From positions 186,001 through 250,000 of the forward strand of contig JADJXG010000001.1 of the NCBI GenBank assembly GCA_016715965.1: a stretch of 64,000 nucleotides of DNA. Reading direction: 5' to 3'. A model generated the notes under the pieces. The model saw nothing but the letters and a program-made list of their open reading frames with translations. It searched no databases and was not told where the DNA came from. The position numbers and the translations under genes are program-made. Each line of letters starts with the position of its first letter. Position 1 is the stretch's first letter. The DNA is from Saprospiraceae bacterium (GTDB lineage Bacteria; Bacteroidota; Bacteroidia; Chitinophagales; Saprospiraceae). Of the stretch, positions 1 through 9,110 are shown piece by piece.

Positions 1-300
1 GCGTATGCAGGACCTCATGTGCGGTTTGTACACACGAGAAGATGCGTTGGTGGTCACAGAATTTATGCACCCTATCACAGACATTCCACCATAGTAAAAA
101 CAAGATACGCACCTGCTCACAGGCATTACAAAGTGACCAAAAGCAAAACCACCGTTACTGGACCCAGAGGAAACAAGCTGACGAAAAGTAAGACAAGTGT
201 CACGGGACCAAGAGGTAATAAAGTCACCCGCAGTAAAACCAGTACAGGGGGAAATAGTGGTAAAGTCAAGCAGAAAAGAACCTCCCCAAGAAAAAAATAA
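1..300 (+). CDS. 3' part of a basic repeat protein, cut by window edge
   Basis: The frame is open to the first base, so this is probably the C-terminal end of a longer gene; a GTG at 19 could also start a 93-aa protein. The visible part begins with a His/Arg/Tyr-rich stretch. It then has about three 15-residue repeats of the form xTKSKTxVTGPRGNK, the last one degenerate, and ends in a Lys/Arg tail. The TGPRG core recalls collagen-like Gly-X-Y, but only one triplet fits per repeat, so it is not a real collagen helix. The strong positive charge would suit binding to nucleic acid or to acidic polymers; that is inference. No family is recognised. A strong hairpin terminator follows. Confidence 0.55.
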   Translation, partial: AYAGPHVRFVHTRRCVGGHRIYAPYHRHSTIVKTRYAPAHRHYKVTKSKTTVTGPRGNKLTKSKTSVTGPRGNKVTRSKTSTGGNSGKVKQKRTSPRKK

Positions 301-370
301 AAAGCTGGTTTTCCATTTGATTTGATGGATAAAATCAGTTGGAATAGAACCACAAATCATCCAAAAAAAA

Positions 371-400
371 AATACCCGAAATCCAATGATGTCGGGTATT
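371..400. terminator. Bidirectional hairpin terminator
   Basis: A perfect 9-bp stem (AATACCCGA / TCGGGTATT) with a 12-nt loop. It has an A-run on the left and a T-run on the right, so it can serve both the gene ending at 300 on the plus strand and the gene ending at 425 on the minus strand. Confidence 0.8.
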
Positions 401-424
401 TTTTTTAATAAAATGAAATGTAAT

Positions 425-967
425 TTAAGAACGATTCATCCACCAACCCAGCCAAAGTCCTACCAATCCCCACGAGACCACGGCATCTATCAGGTAGCCC
501 ATGGATTGGGTAGAAAACCAGATTGAATTGGTATAGGGTATGGTCAAATACGCAATCAAACCAACCATTACAGAGGCCTGAACGCTTGTCATCAGATTGT
601 TATTTTGGAGTCTCATTAAGATCCAAACCAAAAAAAACAATGCCACAATATCCACCAAAAAACCCCTGAACATATTCATGCCCATGTTGGTGTTTTCAAC
701 TTTGTGGTAGGTAACAGAAGCCCAGGGTTTACCCATGTTTTGCTCCATCAAAGCTTGTTCTTCTTCCATGCTGGAACCTGGTGGGACTCCTGGAAGCATG
801 TACGTTCCTTCCTCGGTCAAATTTTGTGCAAGACAGTCCAATATCTGTTGCTGATTGGCTGTATAAGTAAATTCATTGCTGTGGATCCCCAACATGGACC
901 AAGACAAAAATTGCCAGAGGAACAATAAGATGGCACCAACGATGATGCCGATTGCTTGTTTTGTCAT
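425..967 (-). CDS. Four-helix membrane protein, unknown function
   Basis: A 180-aa protein with a hydrophobic segment at about residues 5-26, a soluble and probably extracytoplasmic stretch at 28-95, and three more segments at about 100-119, 127-146 and 153-177. The soluble part is acidic and Met-rich (SSMEEEQALMEQNMGK). A segment with two conserved-looking Pro/Tyr turns precedes helix 4. I do not recognise a named family, and there are no catalytic motifs. It stands alone: the next minus-strand gene starts well upstream at 2106 and has its own candidate terminator. A membrane hypothetical is the safe call. Confidence 0.75.
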   Translation of the reverse strand: MTKQAIGIIVGAILLFLWQFLSWSMLGIHSNEFTYTANQQQILDCLAQNLTEEGTYMLPGVPPGSSMEEEQALMEQNMGKPWASVTYHKVENTNMGMNMFRGFLVDIVALFFLVWILMRLQNNNLMTSVQASVMVGLIAYLTIPYTNSIWFSTQSMGYLIDAVVSWGLVGLWLGWWMNRS

Positions 968-1110
968 AAAATAAGATTTTAAGTTTGTTTGAAGAAATAT
1001 CTGACAAAGTTAAGCTTGTCTTCCATATTACCAAATCAAATATTGAGAATCAGCCAGGTGCGAAAAACCAAACTTAATGAAAAGCTTATCATGTCAATTG
1101 CATGATATTC

Positions 1111-1129
1111 AAAATCATCCGGTGATTTT
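1111..1129 (-). terminator. Candidate terminator of the dehydrogenase gene
   Basis: AAAATCA / TGATTTT, a 7-bp stem with a 5-nt loop, lies 12 bp downstream of the stop codon at 1141 in the minus direction. The A/T-rich stem supplies a short U-tract. Confidence 0.45.
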
Positions 1130-1140
1130 CTAATAAATTT

Positions 1141-2106
1141 CTACGCTTTAATGGTTAAAAGCACATTTCCTACTTTTTGGCCTGTCTCTACATAGCGGTA
1201 GGCCTCAACGATTCGTTCCATAGGGTATTTCCGGTCAATAACAGGTTTTAATTTCCCTGCCATCGCCAATTCTCTAAAATAAAGAACGTCCTTCTGAGTA
1301 ATCGTAGGAAGCGGAAACAGTACTTTCTTAGCTCCCAACCAGGGTGTAATCAAAGCCAGAAAAGGATTCTGAGACATCTTACCCAGTTCGGTGGACATAT
1401 AAATTCCCTTGTCCTTTAATATTGCTTTGCATTTTCCAAAGGAACTTTTGCCTACAGCATCAAAAACAACATCAAACAAAATATCCAGTTTTGTAAAATC
1501 TTCTTTGGTGTAATCAATGACTTTCTCTGCTCCAAGTGAGCTAACAAGATTTATGTCTTTGGAATGACAAACTGCCGTCACTTCCACTCCCATGCTTTTA
1601 AGCAATTGGATGGCCGCAGAGCCAATCGCACCAGTACCTCCGTTTATCAACACTCTCTGACCTTTCTGAATGCCAGCAGCCTTTATATTGCTATAAGCGT
1701 AATGTACTCCTTCCGTCAATGGAGCTGCCTCTTCAAAAGTCCAGCCTTCAGGAATCAAAGCAATGGGTCCGTTCTCTTTTGCAGTCAGATATTCAGCATG
1801 TCCACCAAAGTTGACTTCATTAAAACCAAATACCCGATCTCCTTTTTTATAACGTCCAACGTTTTTTCCCATTCCAACTACTTCGCCGGCAAATTCGCAT
1901 CCGAGAACTTTGTTTTTTGGGACAATAAGTCCGCTAAAAAAACGCACAATAAAATATTCTGCAGACCTAAATCCGCAATCGGTCCTGTTGACGGTTGAAG
2001 CATAGACCTCAATGAGTAATTCGTCGTCCTTGGGAACAGGCATATCAATCTCTGTTAATTGTGCCACTTCAGGAGGACCGTACTTTGTATAAACGATGGC
2101 TTTCAT
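1141..2106 (-). CDS. NAD(P)-dependent alcohol dehydrogenase / quinone oxidoreductase (MDR family)
   Basis: A 321-aa medium-chain dehydrogenase/reductase. The N-terminal GroES-like domain (residues ~1-130) carries the typical VNRTDCGFR and LGCEFAGEVVGMG motifs. The Rossmann domain has NGGTGAIGSAAIQ at about 150, the nucleotide-binding glycine loop. The usual catalytic zinc Cys/His and the four-Cys structural zinc loop are not evident, which fits the zinc-independent quinone-reductase branch. The likely reaction is NADPH-dependent reduction of quinones or enones, or alcohol oxidation; the substrate cannot be told. The length is normal and the gene appears monocistronic. Confidence 0.9.
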   Translation of the reverse strand: MKAIVYTKYGPPEVAQLTEIDMPVPKDDELLIEVYASTVNRTDCGFRSAEYFIVRFFSGLIVPKNKVLGCEFAGEVVGMGKNVGRYKKGDRVFGFNEVNFGGHAEYLTAKENGPIALIPEGWTFEEAAPLTEGVHYAYSNIKAAGIQKGQRVLINGGTGAIGSAAIQLLKSMGVEVTAVCHSKDINLVSSLGAEKVIDYTKEDFTKLDILFDVVFDAVGKSSFGKCKAILKDKGIYMSTELGKMSQNPFLALITPWLGAKKVLFPLPTITQKDVLYFRELAMAGKLKPVIDRKYPMERIVEAYRYVETGQKVGNVLLTIKA

Positions 2107-2166
2107 TTTATGATAGTATTTTAATTTGCTTCAATATAAATCCATTGGTATCATGGCAAATTGACA

Positions 2167-3162
2167 TTATTCAATATTCCAATCGAGAAATTTTTGCGCT
2201 GGTATTTGCTTAAGATGAGGAGCTGTTGGATTGAGTGCTTTTCCTGCAAGAACCAGCCCGTACTTTTCAAGATAGTTCTTGGCCATCTTGTGGCTGTTAA
2301 ATTCGCTGGCTGCATATTCATGACAAACTTTTGGATCAAAATTCCCTGCATGTAACAAAGCATCCACCATATCACTTTCTACATTGCTTAAATATCCTAC
2401 ATCCGGATGCACCAACTCCGGCAATGCTCCATAGGGCGTGCCAAAAACAGGACATCCATAATACAGACTTTCGATGACCGCCAATCCAAAAGGTTCATGC
2501 CAGCGCACCGGAAAAATCAAACCCTTTGATGCATTGACCAATTGGTCTTTTTGGTAACCACCCACCATTCCGTAAAACTGAACTTTCTTTGAGAGGGTAA
2601 ATCTGATTCCCATTCTAAAATTAAATCGGACTCCTCCAAGTACTTTCAATTGTTCAGTTTTTGTGCGAAGAATGGTATTGATGGCTCCTTTTACATTTTT
2701 AACCCGCCAGGCAGCATTTCCCAAAAAATGAAAATACTTCCTTTGTATAGACAGATTGGGCTTCGTGTACTCTGACCAGTCAAGGCCATTGTACACAAAG
2801 GAATCACTGGAATGTCGTTGGGCGTGATCGGCAGAAACAAATATACTATTTATGTTCAAGACATCTTGATTGCTTGAATTGCCATGAATGGTGATTACAA
2901 ATGGATTTTGTAGTTTATCTATGTCATCCGGAGTAAAATGAAAATGAAGTACATCAAAAGGTCCTTCGATCTGAGAAATGATGCTCCTCGTTTCATCCAG
3001 TTCTACCAATGGTGCAAAATCACATACAGATCCTTTTTTAACAAAGTAACATACCTGATGACCCATGCGCACCAACTCTTTCCCGAGTGACCAAATGACT
3101 CGTTCTGTCCCTCCGTACAGCAAGGCGGGAATTCTACCTTTATGAATAATAGCTATTCTCAA
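2167..3162 (-). CDS. Family 4 glycosyltransferase (GT-B fold)
   Basis: A 331-aa retaining glycosyltransferase of GT4 type. The N-terminal acceptor domain has the glycine loop YGGTERV at about 16-22, and LHFHF at about 95. The donor domain holds the EPFGLAVIESL signature with two glutamates 7 residues apart, followed by GCPVFGTPYGALPELV, which is typical of the nucleotide-sugar site. Donor and acceptor are unknown. It may act on cell-surface glycans, but it is not next to other glycan genes; the cluster at 11.7-15.5 kb is separate. No signal peptide or membrane helix, so it is probably cytoplasmic or membrane-associated. Confidence 0.88.
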   Translation of the reverse strand: MRIAIIHKGRIPALLYGGTERVIWSLGKELVRMGHQVCYFVKKGSVCDFAPLVELDETRSIISQIEGPFDVLHFHFTPDDIDKLQNPFVITIHGNSSNQDVLNINSIFVSADHAQRHSSDSFVYNGLDWSEYTKPNLSIQRKYFHFLGNAAWRVKNVKGAINTILRTKTEQLKVLGGVRFNFRMGIRFTLSKKVQFYGMVGGYQKDQLVNASKGLIFPVRWHEPFGLAVIESLYYGCPVFGTPYGALPELVHPDVGYLSNVESDMVDALLHAGNFDPKVCHEYAASEFNSHKMAKNYLEKYGLVLAGKALNPTAPHLKQIPAQKFLDWNIE

Positions 3163-3262
3163 TTTTTTTTCAATTTATATCCATCTGATTGGATTCAATC
3201 CACAAAACCAATTCAACGCAACTTCCGGAAAAAGCCAAAGGCTCATTCAAATTGAAATTGAA

Positions 3263-3955
3263 TTACTTCGTGATTAATTTTTTCATAAGATCTTCCAAAT
3301 AGTCTGTTTGCAATTCCTGGATCTCAAGAAGCTTTCTGTTTTGATGAACCAAAAGATGATCGATTTTTTCACTGAGCAATTTAATCTCAAGTTCAGCTTT
3401 TAAGTTAATCTTATAATCATGTTCATTCCTCAGTCTGTCCTTTTGTTCTTGTCTGTTCTGACTCATCATGATAATGGGAGCTTGAATCGCCGCGAGGCAA
3501 GAAAGCAATAAATTCAATAGAATGAATGGATAGGGGTCAAAAGGCCTGTTGTAGAAAAGGAATCCATTGACACCAATCCATGTCAAAATAAAAAGAAAGA
3601 AGGAAACAATGAAGGTCCAGCTTCCTCCAAATACAGCAATTTTATCTGCGATCTTTTGTCCGAAACTAAGTCCAACCTCTATGTCATCATGAATATTTTC
3701 TGAGAGTACCGAATTATTCCTGATAGCATCCATTACATCCCGATCGATTGCTTCAAGCTCACCCTTTTCCTGAATGATCAGGGAAGAAAGATAGGCTCTT
3801 CTAAATTGATTCAATTCCTGCAATGAAATATAATCATCTTCCGTAAAATCCGGATGGAAGGTTTTAATCATTGATAAAATACCTTGTCTGATATCCTTGC
3901 CATAGATTTCCTCACCCTCAGGTATTGCCAGTTTACTAATCGCGCTTATTTTCAT
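3263..3955 (-). CDS. DUF1003 membrane protein
   Basis: I place the start at the ATG at 3955 (230 aa); a TTG at 3970 would add five residues. The N-terminal ~100 residues are soluble and include a short E-x-D-x-D segment. Two hydrophobic helices follow at about 108-130 and 140-160, with the sequence context typical of DUF1003 (GGSWTFI, LNLLLSCLAAIQAPIIMMSQNRQ). After them comes a charged coiled-coil-like tail with the DUF1003-type ending NLKAELEIKLLSEKIDHLL. Such proteins are inner-membrane proteins of unknown function. It is monocistronic as far as can be seen. Confidence 0.85.
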   Translation of the reverse strand: MKISAISKLAIPEGEEIYGKDIRQGILSMIKTFHPDFTEDDYISLQELNQFRRAYLSSLIIQEKGELEAIDRDVMDAIRNNSVLSENIHDDIEVGLSFGQKIADKIAVFGGSWTFIVSFFLFILTWIGVNGFLFYNRPFDPYPFILLNLLLSCLAAIQAPIIMMSQNRQEQKDRLRNEHDYKINLKAELEIKLLSEKIDHLLVHQNRKLLEIQELQTDYLEDLMKKLITK

Positions 3956-4086
3956 TTTTAATAATTTCAATCATCTATAAACGAGTTCTTAAATCATATC
4001 TGTTAATGAATTAAAAGACAAGCGTTCAAACAGTGTATTGCAATGAAAAAAATCAAAGTTCATTGATCCATTAATAAAATGTTTGA

Positions 4087-7000
4087 CTACCGGATGAGAT
4101 GTATGTCCCCTTTAAGCCATTGTGTCTCTCCATTTTTCCATTCCAATTCAATCAAGTACACATACACTCCCGGCATCAGTGGTGTACCATTAAACCTTCC
4201 ATCCCACCCTTCATCAGGGAGATTGGGCGGAAAGTTGGATTTACTAAAAATCAATGCACCCCAACGATCATAGATACTCATTGACCTGATCAGATGATAG
4301 CTGTCCTCCGTAACCACCGGATAAAAACCATCGTTCACTCCATCGCCATTTGGACTAAATGCATTGGGTACCCATACCTCTCTTTTGATAATTTCTATCA
4401 AAATGCTAGCCGTGGCTGTGCATCCGTGGTGATTGGCGAATGTGATGGTGTACCTTTTCTCATCTTTCAATCCTATGATTTCGGGTTCCGGGCAACTGGT
4501 ACAACTTAAGTGTTCAGATGGAGTCCACTGAATCCAGGAAATAGAATCCAAAGGAATCGAGAAAACCGGTTTAATGGAATACTGATCTCCTTCGTTTATT
4601 TTAACAGATGGCAGAAGTTGAATTCCAATGGTTGAACCATTTAAAATTTCAAAATCTCTTCTCAAATCACAACCGTTTACATCCCGAATCGTCAAATTGT
4701 ACCAACCAGTATTCAATGCTGGAATATTTGGGGGTTGGATTGCTTTTCCATTCAAAAAATATTCAAACGGACCTACACCTCCGACTATTTGTAAAATGGA
4801 AAGACTGCCTGGTTCACCCGTACATCTGGGTTGGTCCACATCGATCAAAATTTCAACGGGTACATTGAGGTTCTCAAAAACATCAACACTGTCGATATTC
4901 TCACACCCATTCGACCGATTTGTCATTTTTAAATAATATTTCCCCACTTTGTCCGCGATTGAAATTAAAGAATCTACACCACGGATCAAATTCCCATCCA
5001 GGGTAAACCAATTTAGATTGTATCCCGACAATGGAGCTGTGATTTGGGCAATCAATTGAACACTTGCATTCGAACAATTTAACTCTTGTGGTTTTAGTAT
5101 TTGAAATTGGGGTATTAATTTATCCTCATGCACCGTAACCCATTTCTCCGTATTACAAAAATTTCCTGAATCCGTAATCTGAATCCTATACATACCTGCC
5201 TTGTCCACCATTGCATTTGGCGTATTGGCTCCTGAGAGAATATTACCATTTGTGGTGCTCCAAAAATACATGGCAGAACCAGAATGAGCCATTGCATTTG
5301 CCTGCAATAAAACTTGGGTGTTTAAACAAGTCAATGTATCTGGAAATACAATATTCAAAACTGGGGTATCCAGGTCTGGTATTAACTCCAATTGATCGAT
5401 CGCAATACATCCATTTCTGCGATCCAGAACCCTGAATGAAAACAACCCAGGTCCCTTGACCAAAATTGAATCCAGGTTTGGATTGCTGAGAATAAGACCA
5501 TCTGAAGTACTCCAATTATAAACTAAATCGAAATGACTTGCCATTCCTGATCCATGCAACCGGACTTGTGAGCTTGAGCAATTCCAAACTTGATCTGGCC
5601 CTGCTGTAGCAATTGGAGCAAGGGTATCTATTCTTACTTCGATGCTTGCAATCGACGTACATCCGTTTGTTTGGTCTGTGACCAACAAATAATATATTCC
5701 AGAATGAGAAATTAAGGGGTGAAGAGAATCAACAGGGTCAATAACTGATCCAACAGGACCGGTCCAAACGATATCCAATGAGTTATTGTTATTTGAAAAA
5801 GCTGTTGCGTGGAGCTGTATCATCTTTTGGATACAGTTCAAAGTGTCTGGAGGAGAAATGGAAACCACCGGCTTGTTTTGATCTGCCATCAAATTAATCA
5901 TTGCAGAATCGCTGCATCCGGTTTTTTCGTTGATTAATATTAACCAATAGAGTCCGGGTGCACCTGCTTGTATTTGTGGAGTTCCATTACCAGAAAGAAT
6001 AAGGCCATTTGATGTTTTCCATAAATATGTAATTTCCGGATCTGAGGTACTTGCCGAAGCATCAATGGTCAGCACACTGTCTTTACAGGCAAAAATCTGA
6101 TCGGGTCCCAAGACAACCGATGGGAGAACTTTGTCTACATCGACAAAAACAGAATCTGAATTGATGCATCCATTCTTTGGATTGAATACTTGCAGAAAAT
6201 ACCAACCCTTTTGATTGACCAAAATAGAATCTGAAAAGGATCCTGTCAGAATATTCCCACCCATTGTGGTCCAGGTAAATTGGACAGAATCCCTTGGATC
6301 GACATCTGCTTTCAACTGAACGCTCGAATTTCTGCAATTAATCAAAGTGTCCGGTCCGGCATCTACAAAGGGTATATCCCTCCGATCTGTTATAAATAAA
6401 CTGTCAATCGATTCACATCCATTGTTTACGTTGATCAGCCTTAGGCTCACTTTACCAGCTGAGTCAACTACTTTTGGAAGCAAACTATTTTCTATGGGAA
6501 GTGAAGTTGTGTCAAATCGCCAATGAAATTTATAGTTACCGGGAGAATTGGAAACTAAATTGGTTACACTGAATTGGCGATTCGAACAGTCAATCTCCAA
6601 ATCAGGACCCAATTCTAAGCGCGGGTTCAATGTATCCAAACCGACATTCCAGTAGGCAGTGTCTCTGCAATGATTGTTGGTATCCGTCAAAATAAGACGA
6701 TAATTTCCGGGAAAAGAGGAAATGATTTGTGTGCTATCCTGAAGCCGGCTTTGATTGGGTAAGATCCATTCAAAGTTGTATTTCAAACTGTCTTTGGATG
6801 GTGCAAATAAATGTACCTGGGTCCTTAGACAATTGAGCATACTATCACCCACGATACTTGCTATAGGTCTGAGCGTATCAGGAGTCACAGCCAATTGTAT
6901 TTCAAGGCTACAACCTGAAAAATTGTCTGTCACAGTTACACTGTAATTTGTTGCCTGATTGACCAAAACTGATTCCGTATTCTTACCCAACAAAATCAAA

Positions 7001-8286
7001 GAATCCGGAGACCACCGATAGGAATAATCCCCACTCCCAGTGGCCATATTTACTTTGAGTGTAATGCTGTCCAATCTGCAATTCAATTTTTTATCAGCCA
7101 GGAGAAATCCAAATAATTCTTCATCTGCCTCAAACTCAATACTTGCTTCTGTCTCACAACTAACCGCACCATTCGTATAAATTACTTTAACCGTATAAAT
7201 TCCGGAACCTCTGCCTCGAGCCTGTTGGCCATTCTGCGATAAAATCCTGCCACCGTCAGAAGACCATTCATATCGGATGTCAGGGCCAAATGAAGATCCG
7301 ATTGCCGTTAAATCAAATGCTTCCGAAAAACATTTGGGTCTTTTGACGATGTCAATTTTTGCTTTAAGATCAATGATTTCAATTTCAACTTCATCCATGT
7401 CCATGCACTTTTCAAACAGTGCAATATCATCCACTGCAAAATCATTCCCTCCGCGAATTCCTGAGGATTCGCTCATGCATATTTGTGTAGATGAAGAAGT
7501 CGCCGTAAAGCAATATTCAAATCGCTCCCAGCTGCACAGACCTCCTGCTCTGGTTCCACCCACGGTGGCGCCATTTATTTTGATGGTCAGCTGGCCAGGG
7601 TTGGATGCGACGACTGAAGTATGCCAAAATTCAAACAGATACATTCTTCCTGCTACGGTGGGAATGGTCTGACACCAAAAATTCGTATTGGCCACAGGAT
7701 GTCCATTCAATAAGAGCATGTTGCCTCCACCTGAAGTGTGATCTCCACAAGCACTAAACCCACCATTCCATGCCGCAGGGTTGGGCGTAACAAAATATTC
7801 CCCCTCCGTAGTATTGACAAAGGTATAAGCATAGTTGGATGAGAAACCCGAGTTGCCGCCTTCGAAATTTCCATTGGTAATAAGATTGTTGGTGGATACT
7901 CCTTCTGCTGTAAGCTTATAGATGTATTTTCCAGGAACTCTGGTGGTCAAAAATGGATCTAAAACATCCGGATTGCTCAAGTGAGTGCCGGGAGACCAAC
8001 GCAGGCTTGTGTACGAACCATTGACAGAACCCTGAAGCTGAATATCTTGGGTCAAATCACAAATGATCAGGTCCGGACCTGCATCAACATCAAAACCGGT
8101 ACATTGTGCCTGGATCCGATTTGGGTTTATGACAGAAAAAGTAAACCATAGAATCCACATCGGAACAAGTATCTTGCTCATTCGAATTTTCCCCAAATTC
8201 GACTGAAGAAATTTTGTCATCAGCCTTTTATAACTCCAAAGCAATGATAAATCAATTTGCAATGACAAAACTTTGTTGAGATTCAT
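4087..8286 (-). CDS. T9SS type B surface protein with nine Ig/PKD-like repeats
   Basis: A 1399-aa protein exported through Sec and then T9SS. The signal peptide most likely begins at Met36 (base 8181: MSKILVPMWILWF..., cleavage after AQA/Q), so the first 35 residues may not be translated; a -7-like box at 8313-8320 fits either start. Residues ~130-290 form a jelly-roll-like module (NGNFEGG ... FAVDDIALFEKC), often carbohydrate-binding. Residues ~395-1140 contain nine repeats of about 83 aa, each opening with an NC/AC cysteine and closing with a GC/FC/HC cysteine, most of them with a central W. A SprB-like repeat (GGVGPFEYFLNGK) follows. The C-terminal ~95 residues are the gliding-motility-type sorting domain: VPNAFSPNGDGVNDGF, YDRWG, GWDGR and PGVYVYLIEL. 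Probable surface adhesin. Confidence 0.92.
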   Translation of the reverse strand: MNLNKVLSLQIDLSLLWSYKRLMTKFLQSNLGKIRMSKILVPMWILWFTFSVINPNRIQAQCTGFDVDAGPDLIICDLTQDIQLQGSVNGSYTSLRWSPGTHLSNPDVLDPFLTTRVPGKYIYKLTAEGVSTNNLITNGNFEGGNSGFSSNYAYTFVNTTEGEYFVTPNPAAWNGGFSACGDHTSGGGNMLLLNGHPVANTNFWCQTIPTVAGRMYLFEFWHTSVVASNPGQLTIKINGATVGGTRAGGLCSWERFEYCFTATSSSTQICMSESSGIRGGNDFAVDDIALFEKCMDMDEVEIEIIDLKAKIDIVKRPKCFSEAFDLTAIGSSFGPDIRYEWSSDGGRILSQNGQQARGRGSGIYTVKVIYTNGAVSCETEASIEFEADEELFGFLLADKKLNCRLDSITLKVNMATGSGDYSYRWSPDSLILLGKNTESVLVNQATNYSVTVTDNFSGCSLEIQLAVTPDTLRPIASIVGDSMLNCLRTQVHLFAPSKDSLKYNFEWILPNQSRLQDSTQIISSFPGNYRLILTDTNNHCRDTAYWNVGLDTLNPRLELGPDLEIDCSNRQFSVTNLVSNSPGNYKFHWRFDTTSLPIENSLLPKVVDSAGKVSLRLINVNNGCESIDSLFITDRRDIPFVDAGPDTLINCRNSSVQLKADVDPRDSVQFTWTTMGGNILTGSFSDSILVNQKGWYFLQVFNPKNGCINSDSVFVDVDKVLPSVVLGPDQIFACKDSVLTIDASASTSDPEITYLWKTSNGLILSGNGTPQIQAGAPGLYWLILINEKTGCSDSAMINLMADQNKPVVSISPPDTLNCIQKMIQLHATAFSNNNNSLDIVWTGPVGSVIDPVDSLHPLISHSGIYYLLVTDQTNGCTSIASIEVRIDTLAPIATAGPDQVWNCSSSQVRLHGSGMASHFDLVYNWSTSDGLILSNPNLDSILVKGPGLFSFRVLDRRNGCIAIDQLELIPDLDTPVLNIVFPDTLTCLNTQVLLQANAMAHSGSAMYFWSTTNGNILSGANTPNAMVDKAGMYRIQITDSGNFCNTEKWVTVHEDKLIPQFQILKPQELNCSNASVQLIAQITAPLSGYNLNWFTLDGNLIRGVDSLISIADKVGKYYLKMTNRSNGCENIDSVDVFENLNVPVEILIDVDQPRCTGEPGSLSILQIVGGVGPFEYFLNGKAIQPPNIPALNTGWYNLTIRDVNGCDLRRDFEILNGSTIGIQLLPSVKINEGDQYSIKPVFSIPLDSISWIQWTPSEHLSCTSCPEPEIIGLKDEKRYTITFANHHGCTATASILIEIIKREVWVPNAFSPNGDGVNDGFYPVVTEDSYHLIRSMSIYDRWGALIFSKSNFPPNLPDEGWDGRFNGTPLMPGVYVYLIELEWKNGETQWLKGDIHLIR

Positions 8287-8312
8287 GCTTTGTTCGTTTA
8301 GAAAAAATAAAA

Positions 8313-8320
8313 CAAATTTA
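8313..8320 (-). promoter_or_regulatory. Bacteroidota -7 box upstream of the T9SS type B gene
   Basis: Read on the minus strand this is TAAATTTG, matching the TAnnTTTG -7 consensus. A start of transcription near 8306 would leave a leader of about 20 nt to the ATG at 8286, or 125 nt to the ATG at 8181. No clear TTTG element was found at the expected -33 spacing. Confidence 0.45.
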
Positions 8321-8398
8321 ATGTTTGAGTTCTAACATAATACGGGTAAAGATATAACATTCTTTGCTTGAGGCCGCTAAATACAAGCCCCCAATTTA

Positions 8399-8665
8399 AT
8401 GAATGCATCAGAAAGGCTATTTACGCAACTTCTTTTCGGACATTCTATAAAATTGAATGATCTAGTATTTGCAGAGAAACTTGACACGACTGCCGACCCG
8501 GACAAAATAAACCCCCTCTTGAAGATCTATCAGATTGTTTTCAAAGAACATACCCTTTGCCAATTTCTTTTCTAAAATGACTATTCCAACAGAATCGAAG
8601 AGGCTAAATTAAAATCCCGGTTGGTTTCCCGTCTTCAAACAAGCATGTTTCAATTAAAAAATTGA
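8399..8665 (+). pseudogene. Possible decayed small gene with an in-frame stop
   Basis: An ATG at 8399 opens a 58-codon frame (MNASERLFTQLLFGHSIK...) that ends at a TAA at 8573-8575. The same frame continues with protein-like sequence (YSNRIEEAKLKSRLVSRLQ) to a TGA at 8663-8665. One change (for example CAA to TAA) would make an 88-codon gene. It could equally be a real 58-aa protein or chance. No homology is recognised. It fills part of the otherwise empty 8287-8715 interval. Confidence 0.25.
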
Positions 8666-8715
8666 CCCTTGTTTCAGAATTGTCAGGAATCGCTTATCGT
8701 TGACGGGGAAAAAAC

Positions 8716-9105
8716 TTAGGAAGAGGGCTTTAATTTTGAAATCAATTTTTGAATCAAGCGCCTCAGCTTTTCTTTGATTCCACTTGAATTATCTGAAACC
8801 AAACCGGAAACAGCCAATTGAAGCAGAGCAGCCAATGCCTTTTGCCAATTGTGAGTTCCCACTCCCAAAACTGATTTCTTTGTAAAATATCCCAATACCA
8901 TAGCAGCCACAGCCTTTAGAACATCCTGCAAAATATCTTGGGAGCCGACTACTTCCTTTATGGATTGTTTAATGAGATTGGTTGGTTTAATTATTTCATA
9001 TGCATTCAAGCATTCCATCTTCAGCTGACGCAGGTTTTCTTCCTTCTTTGTTTCCAGCGCCGCGATGGCTGCTTTTAACTCACTCACGTTTTGAATTTTC
9101 TGCAT
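8716..9105 (-). CDS. Hypothetical protein, last gene of an envelope-stress-like trio
   Basis: A 129-aa protein with an N-terminal coiled-coil-like segment (residues ~5-30, rich in Leu/Ala/Glu/Lys), a weakly hydrophobic middle (DVLKAVAAMVLGYF, ~62-75; ALAALLQLAVSGLV, ~90-103), and a basic C-terminus. No family is recognised. It lies 5 bp downstream of the holin-like gene, so the two are almost certainly cotranscribed. In many Bacteroidota a YtxH protein, a holin-like protein and a third small protein are found together, and this has that position. Confidence 0.7.
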   Translation of the reverse strand: MQKIQNVSELKAAIAALETKKEENLRQLKMECLNAYEIIKPTNLIKQSIKEVVGSQDILQDVLKAVAAMVLGYFTKKSVLGVGTHNWQKALAALLQLAVSGLVSDNSSGIKEKLRRLIQKLISKLKPSS

Positions 9106-9110
9106 TGGTT

